Below are positions 9,153-16,652 of a DNA stretch of 42,656 bases, piece by piece. Each line of letters opens with the position of its first letter. The first letter of the stretch is position 1. The stretch is from Candidatus Aminicenantes bacterium UBA647 (lineage in GTDB: Bacteria > Acidobacteriota > Aminicenantia > UBA2199), in assembly GCA_002299555.1 (NCBI GenBank), contig DBOL01000076.1, forward strand, positions 1 through 42,656. The letters are read 5' to 3'. The notes beneath the pieces are model-generated. The model worked only from the letters and a program-made list of their open reading frames with translations. It searched no databases and was not told where the DNA came from. A program made the position numbers and the translations under genes.

Positions 9153-10145
9153 CTAATCTTCTTCAATTTCCGTAAGGGACTGTTTCAGCATATCTTCAAA
9201 TTTTTTCATTTTATTTTTATATTTGTTGTGGAGTTCTTCTATCCTTTTTTCATAATCTGAGGAGAGTGTTTCCAGTTTTTTTCCGAATTGGGCCTTCTCA
9301 GAATCAAGTTCCTTTAATTTGACCTCTGATGTCTCTATATCTCTTAAAAGTTTCTTCTTCTCCACATCAGACATTGATTCACGCTCTTTGATCCTGCCTA
9401 CTTCTTCCATAAGAGCCTTCTTCTCTTTTTCAAATTCCTGTTCCCTTAACTTCATCTCTTCCTTAAAATCAGTGCTGATCAACTCGAGATCGTTCTGATC
9501 ATTAACCTGAAATGGCGAATCGCCAAATACGGTCGGTTCTGAAAGATTAGGAATGCTTTCAACTGGATCAACAAGTATTTGCTTGATCTCAGTATTAGTA
9601 CCGGCATCAGAGCCTTCATTGGCATCATCAGGCTTGATCTCAATAAAAATATCCTCTCCAAGTATTTCAGTGCCATTCTCGTCTTCATCTTCTTCCGAAC
9701 TCAGGTCGAGGATATCATCATCATTAAGAATATCCTTCATAGTGATCATATCAGAAGGGATTAGATATGAATCCGGATCCAGATTCTTCTTGATTATCCC
9801 GGTCAGGTCCGATTTACTTACAGGCTTTTTCAAATAGCCTTCAGCTGTAAATTTTAATTTCCTTACTGAAGCAAGAACATCTTCTGAATTTTCAGAATAG
9901 AGGATATATATCAAAGGTGAGCCCGGATCATTACATCTTTTGAGAATATCAAAAATCATAAAATCATTGACATCATGAAGATCAAGACTGAGAAACACAA
10001 GTTTGGGATCTTCGATACCGATCAGAGTTAAAAGCTCTTCCCCTTTTGAATGGTGATCTATTTTTATTCTTGTCGGATTACAAAATGTTTTCAACTCTTT
10101 TAAAAAGGTTGTATCAACATCTGCGACTAATATTCTTTGCTGCAT
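9153..10145 (-). CDS. Receiver-domain protein with acidic linker and C-terminal coiled coil (FrzS-like architecture)
   Basis: The product has 330 residues. The N-terminal ~120 form a response-regulator receiver: acidic residues in VADVDTTF, the likely phospho-acceptor Asp in FLSLDLHDVND, Ser in YILYSENSED, and Lys in GYLKKPV. The segment SVRKLKFTAEGYLKKP closely recalls the FrzS/pseudo-receiver group from Myxococcus. Residues about 140-210 are very acidic and probably unstructured. From about 225 to the end there is a long charged coiled coil. There is no DNA-binding domain, so it likely acts as a scaffold or localisation protein. It lies 57 nt downstream of moaB, possibly behind its own promoter, and overlaps nothing essential in the Moco genes. 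Confidence 0.72.
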   Translation of the reverse strand: MQQRILVADVDTTFLKELKTFCNPTRIKIDHHSKGEELLTLIGIEDPKLVFLSLDLHDVNDFMIFDILKRCNDPGSPLIYILYSENSEDVLASVRKLKFTAEGYLKKPVSKSDLTGIIKKNLDPDSYLIPSDMITMKDILNDDDILDLSSEEDEDENGTEILGEDIFIEIKPDDANEGSDAGTNTEIKQILVDPVESIPNLSEPTVFGDSPFQVNDQNDLELISTDFKEEMKLREQEFEKEKKALMEEVGRIKERESMSDVEKKKLLRDIETSEVKLKELDSEKAQFGKKLETLSSDYEKRIEELHNKYKNKMKKFEDMLKQSLTEIEED

Positions 10146-10202
10146 TTTAATATATTTTATAGTAATTTAAAGATTAAGTAAAGATTGATTTTGAGTAAAT
10201 CT

Positions 10203-10673
10203 TTAATGCTTCCCACCATGAAGCATACTTATTCCATGTTCAAGAACAGGAATTATGAGTTCAGTACACAAAGTTACAGCTTTTACCGAACCCGGGAAAT
10301 TGATTATTATCGTCTTTTTTATTATACCGGCAGTGCCTCTGGAAAAAACCGAAAATTTTGTCTCTTTATAAGATTCTGTCCTGAGCATTTCAGCTATTCC
10401 CGGCAATTCGACATCACACAAAGATCTGGTCACTTCTGGAGTTATGTCTCTTTTAGATAACCCTGTGCCTCCTGTTGTAATTATATAATCCTTATCAAGA
10501 TTCCACTCTATCTCTTTTTTCAATAAATCTTTTTCATCAGGAACCACAGTCACACTCACGATTGAATTGATCCCACTTTTCTCGATGATCTCTTTTATCT
10601 TCGGACCGGACATGTCCTCATACTCACCGGAATATGCTCTATCCGAAGCCGTAATGACCGCTATCTTCAGCAC
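10203..10673 (-). CDS. moaB: Molybdopterin adenylyltransferase / MoaB-MogA family
   Basis: The 156-residue protein shows the MoaB/MogA fold signatures: AVITASDRAYSGEYEDMSGP at the start, ITTGGTGLSKRDITPE around residue 66, ELPGIAEMLR, and NFPGSVKAV near the end. The family adenylylates molybdopterin before metal insertion by MoeA. It starts with GTG at 10673, chosen because GGGGGA lies 8 nt upstream, and overlaps the end of the MOSC gene by 35 nt. MogA and MoaB cannot be separated on sequence alone; the short length fits MoaB better. It is the last gene of the wtp-moe-moa operon. Confidence 0.88.
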   Translation of the reverse strand: MLKIAVITASDRAYSGEYEDMSGPKIKEIIEKSGINSIVSVTVVPDEKDLLKKEIEWNLDKDYIITTGGTGLSKRDITPEVTRSLCDVELPGIAEMLRTESYKETKFSVFSRGTAGIIKKTIIINFPGSVKAVTLCTELIIPVLEHGISMLHGGKH

Positions 10674-11082
10674 TTACAATTCCCCCTTTTATAACTTTTG
10701 CAAAAACACCTTCTGTAGGCATGATACATTCCCCTACTGCGTCTAGAATAGCACATCCGGAATGACACTCTTTACCGATCTGGGTAACCTCAAGCAAGAC
10801 ATCACTTATAGAGATCTTCCCACCGACCTGAACTTTCCTCCAGTCTATTCCTCTTGTTATAATATTTTCACCAAAATCTCCATTTTTTATCTCCAGATCT
10901 CCCGCTCTATCTCTCATTTTATTAATAGATTCCAGCGCAAGAAAAGAGACCTGCCTATGCCATTTGCCGGCATGAGCATCTCCTTCGATCCCGTGGTCCG
11001 CAACAAGCGTTGCGATCTTCAATGGACGTTTTTGCACCCCTTTCTCACTTGAAACATTAACTGATTCAATACTAAAGTTCAC
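10639..11082 (-). CDS. MOSC-domain protein (molybdenum cofactor sulfurase C-terminal-like)
   Basis: The 147-residue protein is essentially a single MOSC domain. Visible features are HGIEGDAHAGKWHRQVSFLA near residue 30, a GDFGENIIT segment, and the conserved Cys in GKECHSGCAI, proposed in the family to carry or transfer sulfur to the cofactor. Stand-alone MOSC proteins next to moaC and moaB are common in anaerobes. The start appears to be GTG at 11082, overlapping the moaC 3' end by 11 nt, and its own end overlaps moaB by 35 nt. Its exact reaction is not established. Confidence 0.85.
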   Translation of the reverse strand: MNFSIESVNVSSEKGVQKRPLKIATLVADHGIEGDAHAGKWHRQVSFLALESINKMRDRAGDLEIKNGDFGENIITRGIDWRKVQVGGKISISDVLLEVTQIGKECHSGCAILDAVGECIMPTEGVFAKVIKGGIVSAEDSGHYGFG

Positions 11083-11521
11083 TTTTAGTTTTCTCCTTTA
11101 ATTTTATCTCAGATACAATCATATTTTTGTCTACAGCTTTGCACATATCATAGATGGTCAGGGCCGAAATTGAAACAGCTGTCAACGCCTCCATCTCAAT
11201 ACCAGTCCTGCCGTCGCAGACAGCCGTCGATTTGATCAATATTCCATCACTTTCTATCTCAAATTCAACATCTATTTTATTGATAGTGATATTATGACAG
11301 AGTGGTATCAGTGAAGAAGTTGCTTTTGCTCCCATAATTCCTGCCACCCTGGATACTGACAAGACATCTCCCTTGTTTATAAGATCCTCTTTAATCAGCT
11401 CCAAAGTGCCTGCTGCAAGAAATATTTTCCCTGATGCTTTCGCCTCTCGGTGAACTACTTTCTTAGAACTTATATCGACCATCTCAGCCTCGCCTTTACT
11501 ATTCAAATGTGTCAGATCCAT
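11072..11521 (-). CDS. moaC: Cyclic pyranopterin monophosphate synthase MoaC
   Basis: The 149-residue protein has canonical MoaC motifs: MVDISSKKVVHREA at the N terminus, GIMGAKATSSLIPLCHNI around residue 65-80 (active-site histidine), and TGIEMEALTAVSISALTIYD with DMCKAVDK toward the C terminus. It converts the MoaA product into cyclic pyranopterin monophosphate in the second half of step one of Moco synthesis. A GGAG site precedes the ATG. A 65-nt gap separates it from moaA, and a plausible internal promoter lies there. Confidence 0.95.
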   Translation of the reverse strand: MDLTHLNSKGEAEMVDISSKKVVHREAKASGKIFLAAGTLELIKEDLINKGDVLSVSRVAGIMGAKATSSLIPLCHNITINKIDVEFEIESDGILIKSTAVCDGRTGIEMEALTAVSISALTIYDMCKAVDKNMIVSEIKLKEKTKSEL

Positions 11522-11542
11522 ATTTACTCCTATACTTCACTA

Positions 11543-11571
11543 ATTTTATTTTAATTAATTGCTATAATCAA
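11543..11571 (-). promoter_or_regulatory. Possible internal promoter before moaC
   Basis: On the minus strand TTGATT (11571-11566), 17 nt, then TAAAAT (11548-11543) matches sigma70 boxes reasonably. It lies in the only sizeable gap within the moe-moa gene run. The whole gap is A/T-rich, so a chance match is possible. Confidence 0.35.
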
Positions 11572-11586
11572 TTACAATCAATCTAA

Positions 11587-12393
11587 CTAACCTCCGATCT
11601 CCCAATTTTCCCTTGAATTATTTGCAGTTCCACTCCTTGGTTTACTTCTAACTGCCTCAATAAGACTTTTTTCCAGATCAGAGTTGTCAACAGGGATCTC
11701 AATGTCAGAAAAAAGACAAGGCTTTAATTTCCCATCCGAAGTGAGCCTTATACGATTGCAGACAGAACATTTCAAAGGCCGTTCTGCCTTATATTTCCTG
11801 TCAATACTATTGATGTCATGCAGTGAATAGTGATTTATCCTCTGCAATGATAATCCCTTATCTTCACAGAATGTTTTTATATTTTCGACTTCATCTTCAT
11901 TAAACCCCGGGATGAGAACCATGTTGATCTTTGTGTTTTCAAATCCTGAATCGATAATTTTATCAATTCCTTTTAAAACCTCCCCGATCTCCCCAATTCT
12001 AACCAATTGCTTATACTTCTTTGGGTCAAGTGTGTCGAGTGATATATTTATCCGGTCTAAACCTGCCTTCTTCAGATCCACAGCCATTTTTTCAAGTAAT
12101 ACTCCGTTTGTCGTCATTACAAGTTCTTTCACACCCTCAACAGATTTGATCCCTTTCACAAGTTCAATGATATCTTTCCTTACAAGAGGCTCTCCTCCTG
12201 TAAGCCGGATCTTAGCTATCCCGATAACTACAGCTGCACTAACTACTCTTATAATATCTTCGTAAGAGATAATATCCATATGGGGTTTTTTTTGTATCCC
12301 CTCAGCAGGCATGCAATATGAACACCTGAGATTACACCTGTCCGTAACCGATATCCTGAGATAGTTTATCTCTCTGTTAAATTTGTCTAACAT
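11587..12393 (-). CDS. moaA: GTP 3',8-cyclase MoaA, compact form
   Basis: This radical-SAM enzyme makes 3',8-cyclo-dihydro-GTP in step one of Moco synthesis. The SAM cluster motif C20-x3-C24-x2-C27 lies in TDRCNLRCSYCMP, followed by IRLTGGEPLVRKD. The second, GTP-binding 4Fe-4S site is intact as C209-x2-C212-x13-C226 within CSVCNRIRLTSDGKLKPC, including both GTP-contact arginines. The protein ends in the double glycine (EIGG) needed for MoaA activity. It has only 268 residues against about 330 for typical MoaA; the loss falls between the two clusters. It overlaps the end of moeA by 17 nt. All essential motifs are present, so I consider it functional rather than a relic. Confidence 0.88.
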   Translation of the reverse strand: MLDKFNREINYLRISVTDRCNLRCSYCMPAEGIQKKPHMDIISYEDIIRVVSAAVVIGIAKIRLTGGEPLVRKDIIELVKGIKSVEGVKELVMTTNGVLLEKMAVDLKKAGLDRINISLDTLDPKKYKQLVRIGEIGEVLKGIDKIIDSGFENTKINMVLIPGFNEDEVENIKTFCEDKGLSLQRINHYSLHDINSIDRKYKAERPLKCSVCNRIRLTSDGKLKPCLFSDIEIPVDNSDLEKSLIEAVRSKPRSGTANNSRENWEIGG

Positions 12394-13564
12394 CTACTAT
12401 CTCGTCCTCAGGTATTTCACTTACGCCTCTTGGGATCTTCAATAATCCATTGGATTTTGACAAAGAGACAAAATGGGCGGAACCATGATATTCGATCAGT
12501 TTAACTATGCCATTCTCATAATTAACCGGTATGAAGAGATCTCTCTCCACCTTCCTTCTTTTGAATCCTTTCTGCATTCTCCCCTTTAGTATTACAGGTG
12601 AGAATATACTCCCAGCCATTCTCATTAATACCGGTTTAACCAATACTTCAAAGATCACAAAAGTGGAGACAGGGTTTCCCGGCAGTCCGAATATGATCTT
12701 ATCCCCTTTTGTACCAAAAAGTGTTGGTTTCCCCGGTTGGATCGCAACTTTGTTGAAATGGACAATAACTCCGAGTTCTTCAAGTAGCTCAGGGACAAAA
12801 TCAAACTCACCCATAGATACTCCGCCTGAGATCAATGTTAGGTCTACTGAGTCGATCATTTTTTCAAAAAAATCCTTTAAAAGAGATCTGTCATCACTCA
12901 CTATTTTTCTTCCTGCAAATTCTGCTCCGGTATTGATCAGTTGTGCAGATAATGAGTATCCATTGCTATTATAAATCTGACCGGGCCTTAAAACTTCACC
13001 CGGATCTATTATTTCCGAACCTGTTGTGATCAGTCCAGCCTTCACCTGCTTGTGTACTTTTACTTTATTATAGCCGAGAGAAGCGGCTGCACCAATTTCC
13101 TGAGATCTCATCATTTTACCTTTCCCCAGGATCTTATCACCTATTCTTATATCCTCTCCACGAAAACAGACATTAAATACTTTATCCTCTCCTGTCAGAT
13201 ACATATATCCATTATCTTCTTCGGTAACTTCCACTTTTATAACCCTGTCAGCTCCATCAGGGAGGGGGGCTCCTGTCATGATCTTTGAGCATTGACCGGG
13301 AATAATCGCCTTCTCCGGAAATTTCCCGGCGGGAATAGTCTCTACTATTTCATATTTCTCAGATCGGTCATTAGAATTAACTGCATAACCATCCATTGCT
13401 GATTTATCAAATGGAGGCATCTCCAAATCAGAGAAAACATCTTCCCCCAGCACCCTTCCCAGTGATTCTTCCAGAGAGACCTCTTCAATTCGGGTCGGGG
13501 TCCCATATTGACTCATGATTTTATGCGCATCTTCCCTCAATATCATCTTTTCTTCTTTTTTCAT
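12377..13564 (-). CDS. moeA: Molybdopterin molybdenumtransferase MoeA
   Basis: The 395-residue protein has standard MoeA features: PPFDKSAMDGYAV near residue 53, MTGAPLPDGADRVIKVE around 93, TTGSEI around 178, then ISGGVSMGEFDFV and FGLPGNPVSTFV in the MoeA/MogA-like domain, and a C-terminal beta domain. It inserts molybdate (or tungstate) into adenylylated molybdopterin. Its ATG directly follows the wtpC stop codon with no gap, which ties metal uptake to metal insertion in one transcript. Confidence 0.94.
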   Translation of the reverse strand: MKKEEKMILREDAHKIMSQYGTPTRIEEVSLEESLGRVLGEDVFSDLEMPPFDKSAMDGYAVNSNDRSEKYEIVETIPAGKFPEKAIIPGQCSKIMTGAPLPDGADRVIKVEVTEEDNGYMYLTGEDKVFNVCFRGEDIRIGDKILGKGKMMRSQEIGAAASLGYNKVKVHKQVKAGLITTGSEIIDPGEVLRPGQIYNSNGYSLSAQLINTGAEFAGRKIVSDDRSLLKDFFEKMIDSVDLTLISGGVSMGEFDFVPELLEELGVIVHFNKVAIQPGKPTLFGTKGDKIIFGLPGNPVSTFVIFEVLVKPVLMRMAGSIFSPVILKGRMQKGFKRRKVERDLFIPVNYENGIVKLIEYHGSAHFVSLSKSNGLLKIPRGVSEIPEDEIVDVRQI

Positions 13565-14605
13565 TTATCTATCTCCATCATGTATATCAGTATCATGGGA
13601 AAAAACTCTAACCGATGATACTTTGAATGTGACCCAGAGGCGGCTCCCCTCTTTAATACTCATATCATCAAAAGATTTTCTTGTTATTTCCACAATGAAC
13701 GGAAGCCCGACATCAACAATTACTTCAACTCCCGAGGACCTTTTATAAATATCTGTAACTTCCCCAATGAATGAATTCCTTGCCGATGATTCGATCTCTT
13801 TTTCTGACAACAATATATCATCTGAACGGACAGCTATATATGTGAGCGAAGAGTCCTCTCCGTTAACTGCTATATTTACACCGTCAGAATTGAAAATACC
13901 ATTTTTCACTTCCCCTTTGATAACATTTTTAAATCCCAGGAAATCTGCAACGGTCTTTGATGCCGGACATTTAAAAATCTCATCCGGGGTCCCGGTCTGG
14001 ACTATCTCACCATTAAAAATTATCCCGATCTTATCTGCCAGTGATATAGCCTCTTCAAAATCGTGAGTAACATGGATAAATGTTTTTCCGGTCCTTTTAT
14101 GAAATTTTCTGAATAGGGAACGTGTCATCTCTTTAAGAGTCCTGTCCAGAGCTGAAGTGGGTTCATCAAAGATATATATATCAGGTGAAAGTATAGTTGC
14201 CCTGGCAATAGCCGTCCTCTGTTTTTCACCCCCGGATAACATCTCAATTTTTTTGTGTAAAAGATGTGATATCCCGAATTCCTCTGAAACATTCTCCACT
14301 TTCTTCCTGATCTCATCCTTCCTTAGATCCCTGAACCGGAGTCCGTAAGCAATGTTCTCATAAACGTTCAAATGGGGGAAAAGCATATAGTCCTGATAGA
14401 TCAATCCTGTCTGCTTCCCCTCAACTCCGGATATTGAGCCGCTGTCCGGATTCAATAATCCCGCGATCAATTCAATTGTTTTAGTCTTTCCTGAACCGCT
14501 GGGCCCCAATAACACAAAATATTCCCCCTCACTTATAGTAATATTAAGATTTTTAAGATGAAAATCCCCCAGTTTTTTGTTTACATTGTTCAGGCGGATC
14601 TCCAT
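13565..14605 (-). CDS. wtpC: Tungstate/molybdate ABC transporter ATP-binding protein
   Basis: I use the ATG at 14605 (GAGG 7 nt upstream, 1 nt after the permease stop) instead of 14623, giving 346 residues. The ABC domain shows Walker A GPSGSGKTKT, Q-loop YQDYMLFPHL, signature LSGGEKQRTAIARA, Walker B IYIFDEPTSALD and the switch histidine in HVTHDFEEA. The C-terminal third (from about residue 235) is a TOBE/MOP-like beta domain, which in Mod/Wtp ATPases can bind the oxyanion and inhibit transport. It energises the wtpB channel. Confidence 0.9.
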   Translation of the reverse strand: MEIRLNNVNKKLGDFHLKNLNITISEGEYFVLLGPSGSGKTKTIELIAGLLNPDSGSISGVEGKQTGLIYQDYMLFPHLNVYENIAYGLRFRDLRKDEIRKKVENVSEEFGISHLLHKKIEMLSGGEKQRTAIARATILSPDIYIFDEPTSALDRTLKEMTRSLFRKFHKRTGKTFIHVTHDFEEAISLADKIGIIFNGEIVQTGTPDEIFKCPASKTVADFLGFKNVIKGEVKNGIFNSDGVNIAVNGEDSSLTYIAVRSDDILLSEKEIESSARNSFIGEVTDIYKRSSGVEVIVDVGLPFIVEITRKSFDDMSIKEGSRLWVTFKVSSVRVFSHDTDIHDGDR

Positions 14606-14606
14606 T

Positions 14607-15359
14607 TTACTTCCTCGCCTCATATATTCTAATTATTGTGAAGATCATCAGGCTTATCAGGATCATAATTACTGTTACTGGAAGTGCATATTTTAGTCCA
14701 TAGTTCTGAAATCTTTCAAAGATCAGAACAGGTGCCGTAACAGGATGATACGCCAGTATTATAACTGCACCGAACTCCGAGATCCCCCTCCCCCACATCA
14801 TTATAGATCCAGATATAATCGATTTTTTCACCATAGGAAGACTGACCGTATAAAACATCTGCCAGGGGCTTGCACCGAGAGTTAATGCCGTTTTTTCATA
14901 CCTCGGATCAATCATTCTAAAACCACTCTTGACTGAATTTATCAGGAACGGTACTGAGACAAAGAACATAGCCATAGATATTGCAATTTCAGTCCCGACT
15001 ATATTCAAACCTGTAGATTTACTTATAAATGAATGCCTTCCCCAGGCGGACAGCAATGCTATCCCAACCGCTGTATGCGGAATTATTACCGGAATATCTA
15101 TTAATCCCTCAAGTATCTTCTTACCGGGGAATTCCTTCCTTGCAAAGATGTATGCAAGAGGGATCCCGGTTATCAAAGCTGCTATGGTTGCAATCAATGA
15201 AGCACGGAGGGTTAAAATTATCGAATTAATCACCTCCTTTTCCTTTGCAGTATCCAGAAGAATTGATGGATCAACATTAAACATCATTTTTATCAGAGGA
15301 TAACCAAGGAATAGAAGGAGTAAAATCCCGGGAAGGAAAAACAGGTGCCTTAATTTCAT
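14607..15359 (-). CDS. wtpB: Tungstate/molybdate ABC transporter permease
   Basis: This is an inner-membrane protein of 250 residues with about six transmembrane segments. It has the ABC permease EAA loop near residues 170-200 (EKTALTLGASPWQMFYTVSLP) and the ModB/WtpB-type segments IDIPVIIPHTAVGIALL and GRGISEFGAVIILAYHP. It forms the oxyanion pore and pairs with wtpA upstream and wtpC downstream. The gap to wtpA is 47 nt and to wtpC 1 nt. Confidence 0.92.
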   Translation of the reverse strand: MKLRHLFFLPGILLLLFLGYPLIKMMFNVDPSILLDTAKEKEVINSIILTLRASLIATIAALITGIPLAYIFARKEFPGKKILEGLIDIPVIIPHTAVGIALLSAWGRHSFISKSTGLNIVGTEIAISMAMFFVSVPFLINSVKSGFRMIDPRYEKTALTLGASPWQMFYTVSLPMVKKSIISGSIMMWGRGISEFGAVIILAYHPVTAPVLIFERFQNYGLKYALPVTVIMILISLMIFTIIRIYEARK

Positions 15360-15406
15360 TTAATTTTCATTTATATTTCCATCTTGTGAGGAATTATCTT
15401 AGATCA

Positions 15407-16399
15407 TCAGCATCCGGGACAACCGGAACAAGGTGAAGCACCTCTTAATTCTTCAGGAGCTTTTTCAGGATTATCAACAACAGGAAGCTTCAGAACGGGT
15501 TGCCCGTTTGTTTTCATGATCTCCCTCCCTTTATCACTTAATATGAATTCTATAAATTTGACAGCCCACTCCTTATGCTTCGCAGTTTTAGGTATTGTAA
15601 GTCCATATACCATCGGAGCACCCTTCTTTACGATCTTCTCTCCGGGCTTTTTCCCTGAAATCTCCAGCGAAACCTTTGAATATAGATCTGCATGTTCAGT
15701 TGAAACAAGATTTATCTGAGAAGGCAGGAGCAAATATTTCAGTTTGTGTTGTTCAGCAACACTTCTGTATATGAACAGATAGTCCAGCTCACCCAATTCT
15801 ATCATTGCAAGGAGGTCAGTCTCTTTCGGCCTGATATTTTTCTTTTTTGTTTTTTCTCTGAATCTTTCATAAAAGCCATCTTTCTTATAGTAGTCCTCTG
15901 CCAGCTTTACTGTTAACACCGCTCTGTATCCACAAGGATCTGAATTCGGATCTGAATGTCCGTATTCTACTCCATCCTTTAAAATGATATCGAACCAATT
16001 GGATGAACTTATCTCATCTTTGAACTTACTATTCCCTGTGTAGACCAATACCATCTCATTTGTGGTGAAATCTATACAGAAATCCGCATACTCGGGATAT
16101 AACAATTTTCGGATGACATCTGAGTCGGCTGACCCCACTATATCAACTTCACGCTTCAGATCAGAAACCTGACGGGCAGCAGTCCTGCTTCCGTAACTTT
16201 CAAGCATAACATCTACTTCCGGATAGGCCTTCATGAACTCTTTTGATATCTCTTTAAATGGAATTGAAAGTGATCCGGCATGAACAACAAGTAACTTAAC
16301 AGCAGGTTTTTCAGCTCCATCCTTGTAACTTCCGGAACAATTGCAGATAAAGATCATTAATAGGAAAAGAACAAGCAAGAAAAAAGATTTGAACGTCAT
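15407..16399 (-). CDS. wtpA: Tungstate/molybdate-binding lipoprotein (WtpA family) with Cys-rich C terminus
   Basis: I choose the ATG at 16399, 5 nt after GGAGG, giving 330 residues. The signal peptide runs into a lipobox-like IFICNCSG, so it is likely a lipoprotein. The mature part starts with LLVVHAGSLSIPFKEISKEF, the WtpA hallmark. It continues with FTTNEMVLVYTGNSKF, SDPNSDPCGYRAVLTVKLAE and an IYRSVAEQ segment, all typical of WtpA/ModA-type oxyanion receptors; WtpA proteins bind tungstate and molybdate very tightly. The last residues, CSGCPGC, are an unusual C-x2-C-x2-C tail. It is the first gene of the operon behind the riboswitch-like leader. Confidence 0.92.
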   Translation of the reverse strand: MTFKSFFLLVLFLLMIFICNCSGSYKDGAEKPAVKLLVVHAGSLSIPFKEISKEFMKAYPEVDVMLESYGSRTAARQVSDLKREVDIVGSADSDVIRKLLYPEYADFCIDFTTNEMVLVYTGNSKFKDEISSSNWFDIILKDGVEYGHSDPNSDPCGYRAVLTVKLAEDYYKKDGFYERFREKTKKKNIRPKETDLLAMIELGELDYLFIYRSVAEQHKLKYLLLPSQINLVSTEHADLYSKVSLEISGKKPGEKIVKKGAPMVYGLTIPKTAKHKEWAVKFIEFILSDKGREIMKTNGQPVLKLPVVDNPEKAPEELRGASPCSGCPGC

Positions 16400-16404
16400 A
16401 TAAA

Positions 16405-16433
16405 CCTCCATATCATTATCATTATGGAAGGAG
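16405..16433 (-). promoter_or_regulatory. Possible expression platform: hairpin hiding the wtpA ribosome binding site
   Basis: On the minus strand CTCCTTCCAT (16433-16424) can pair with ATGGAGG (16411-16405), which contains the wtpA Shine-Dalgarno, as a 7-bp stem (one G-U) with a 12-nt loop. The same CTCCTT could instead pair with AAGGAG (16470-16465) at the 3' edge of the aptamer. These mutually exclusive pairings fit ligand-induced shut-off of translation. The scheme is inferred from complementarity only. Confidence 0.45.
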
Positions 16434-16440
16434 ATCTATC

Positions 16441-16558
16441 GGGAGTCAAAACCCGTATCGAGTTCTCCTTTCCAAGCACGGGAGGCAGACCTGTTTCCGG
16501 GACCACCCTACAGGTTTTCCGGCCTGGCAAAAAGCTTTAGCCGCGAAAACTCGGAGAT
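16441..16558 (-). promoter_or_regulatory. Moco/Tuco riboswitch (Moco RNA motif)-like aptamer
   Basis: The leader of wtpA, read on the minus strand, is compact and G/C-rich in an A/T-rich setting. A closing helix is formed by CGAGTTTTC (16553-16545) and GAGAACTCG (16467-16459), 9 bp with one wobble. Inside, AGGC pairs with GCCT, and CCTGT with ACAGG around a small GGG-TGGT-CCC hairpin; the conserved-looking GCCTCCCG and GGAAAGGAGAAC stretches recall the Moco RNA consensus. Its place ahead of oxyanion transport and Moco genes is typical for this class. I cannot tell the molybdenum from the tungsten cofactor type. The identification rests on memory of the motif, not on a covariance search. Confidence 0.7.
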
Positions 16559-16564
16559 AGTAGG

Positions 16565-16593
16565 ATGTTAACAAAATTTGATTAAATGGTCAA
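16565..16593 (-). promoter_or_regulatory. Sigma70-type promoter of the wtp-moe-moa operon
   Basis: On the minus strand TTGACC (16593-16588), a 17-nt spacer, then TAACAT (16570-16565) gives 5/6 and 4/6 matches. The predicted transcript start near 16558 coincides with the 5' edge of the riboswitch-like leader, which supports both calls. The -35 box sits just beyond the U-run of the preceding terminator. Confidence 0.65.
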
Positions 16594-16594
16594 T

Positions 16595-16623
16595 AAAAAA
16601 AGGGCAGGTGCGAACACCTACCC
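16595..16623 (-). terminator. Rho-independent terminator
   Basis: A stem with arms 16615-16623 and 16602-16610 (AGGTG/CACCT and GGG/CCC around one mismatch) and a 4-nt loop is followed on the minus strand by seven U (16601-16595). It ends the kbp plus small metal-binding-protein transcript and insulates the downstream riboswitch operon. Confidence 0.85.
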
Positions 16624-16652
16624 TTAAGTTATTGATTTTTTTTTACTATTAA

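Noticed and set aside
10165..10202. Inverted repeat AAAGATT...AATCTTT after moaB as a terminator
   Set aside because: The stem is seven A/T-rich pairs with an 11-nt loop and no U-run; such matches are expected by chance in this base composition.
11587..12393. Treating the short moaA as a pseudogene
   Set aside because: The frame is intact, both iron-sulfur motifs, GTP-contact arginines and the C-terminal double glycine are present, and the gene is embedded in a tight operon.
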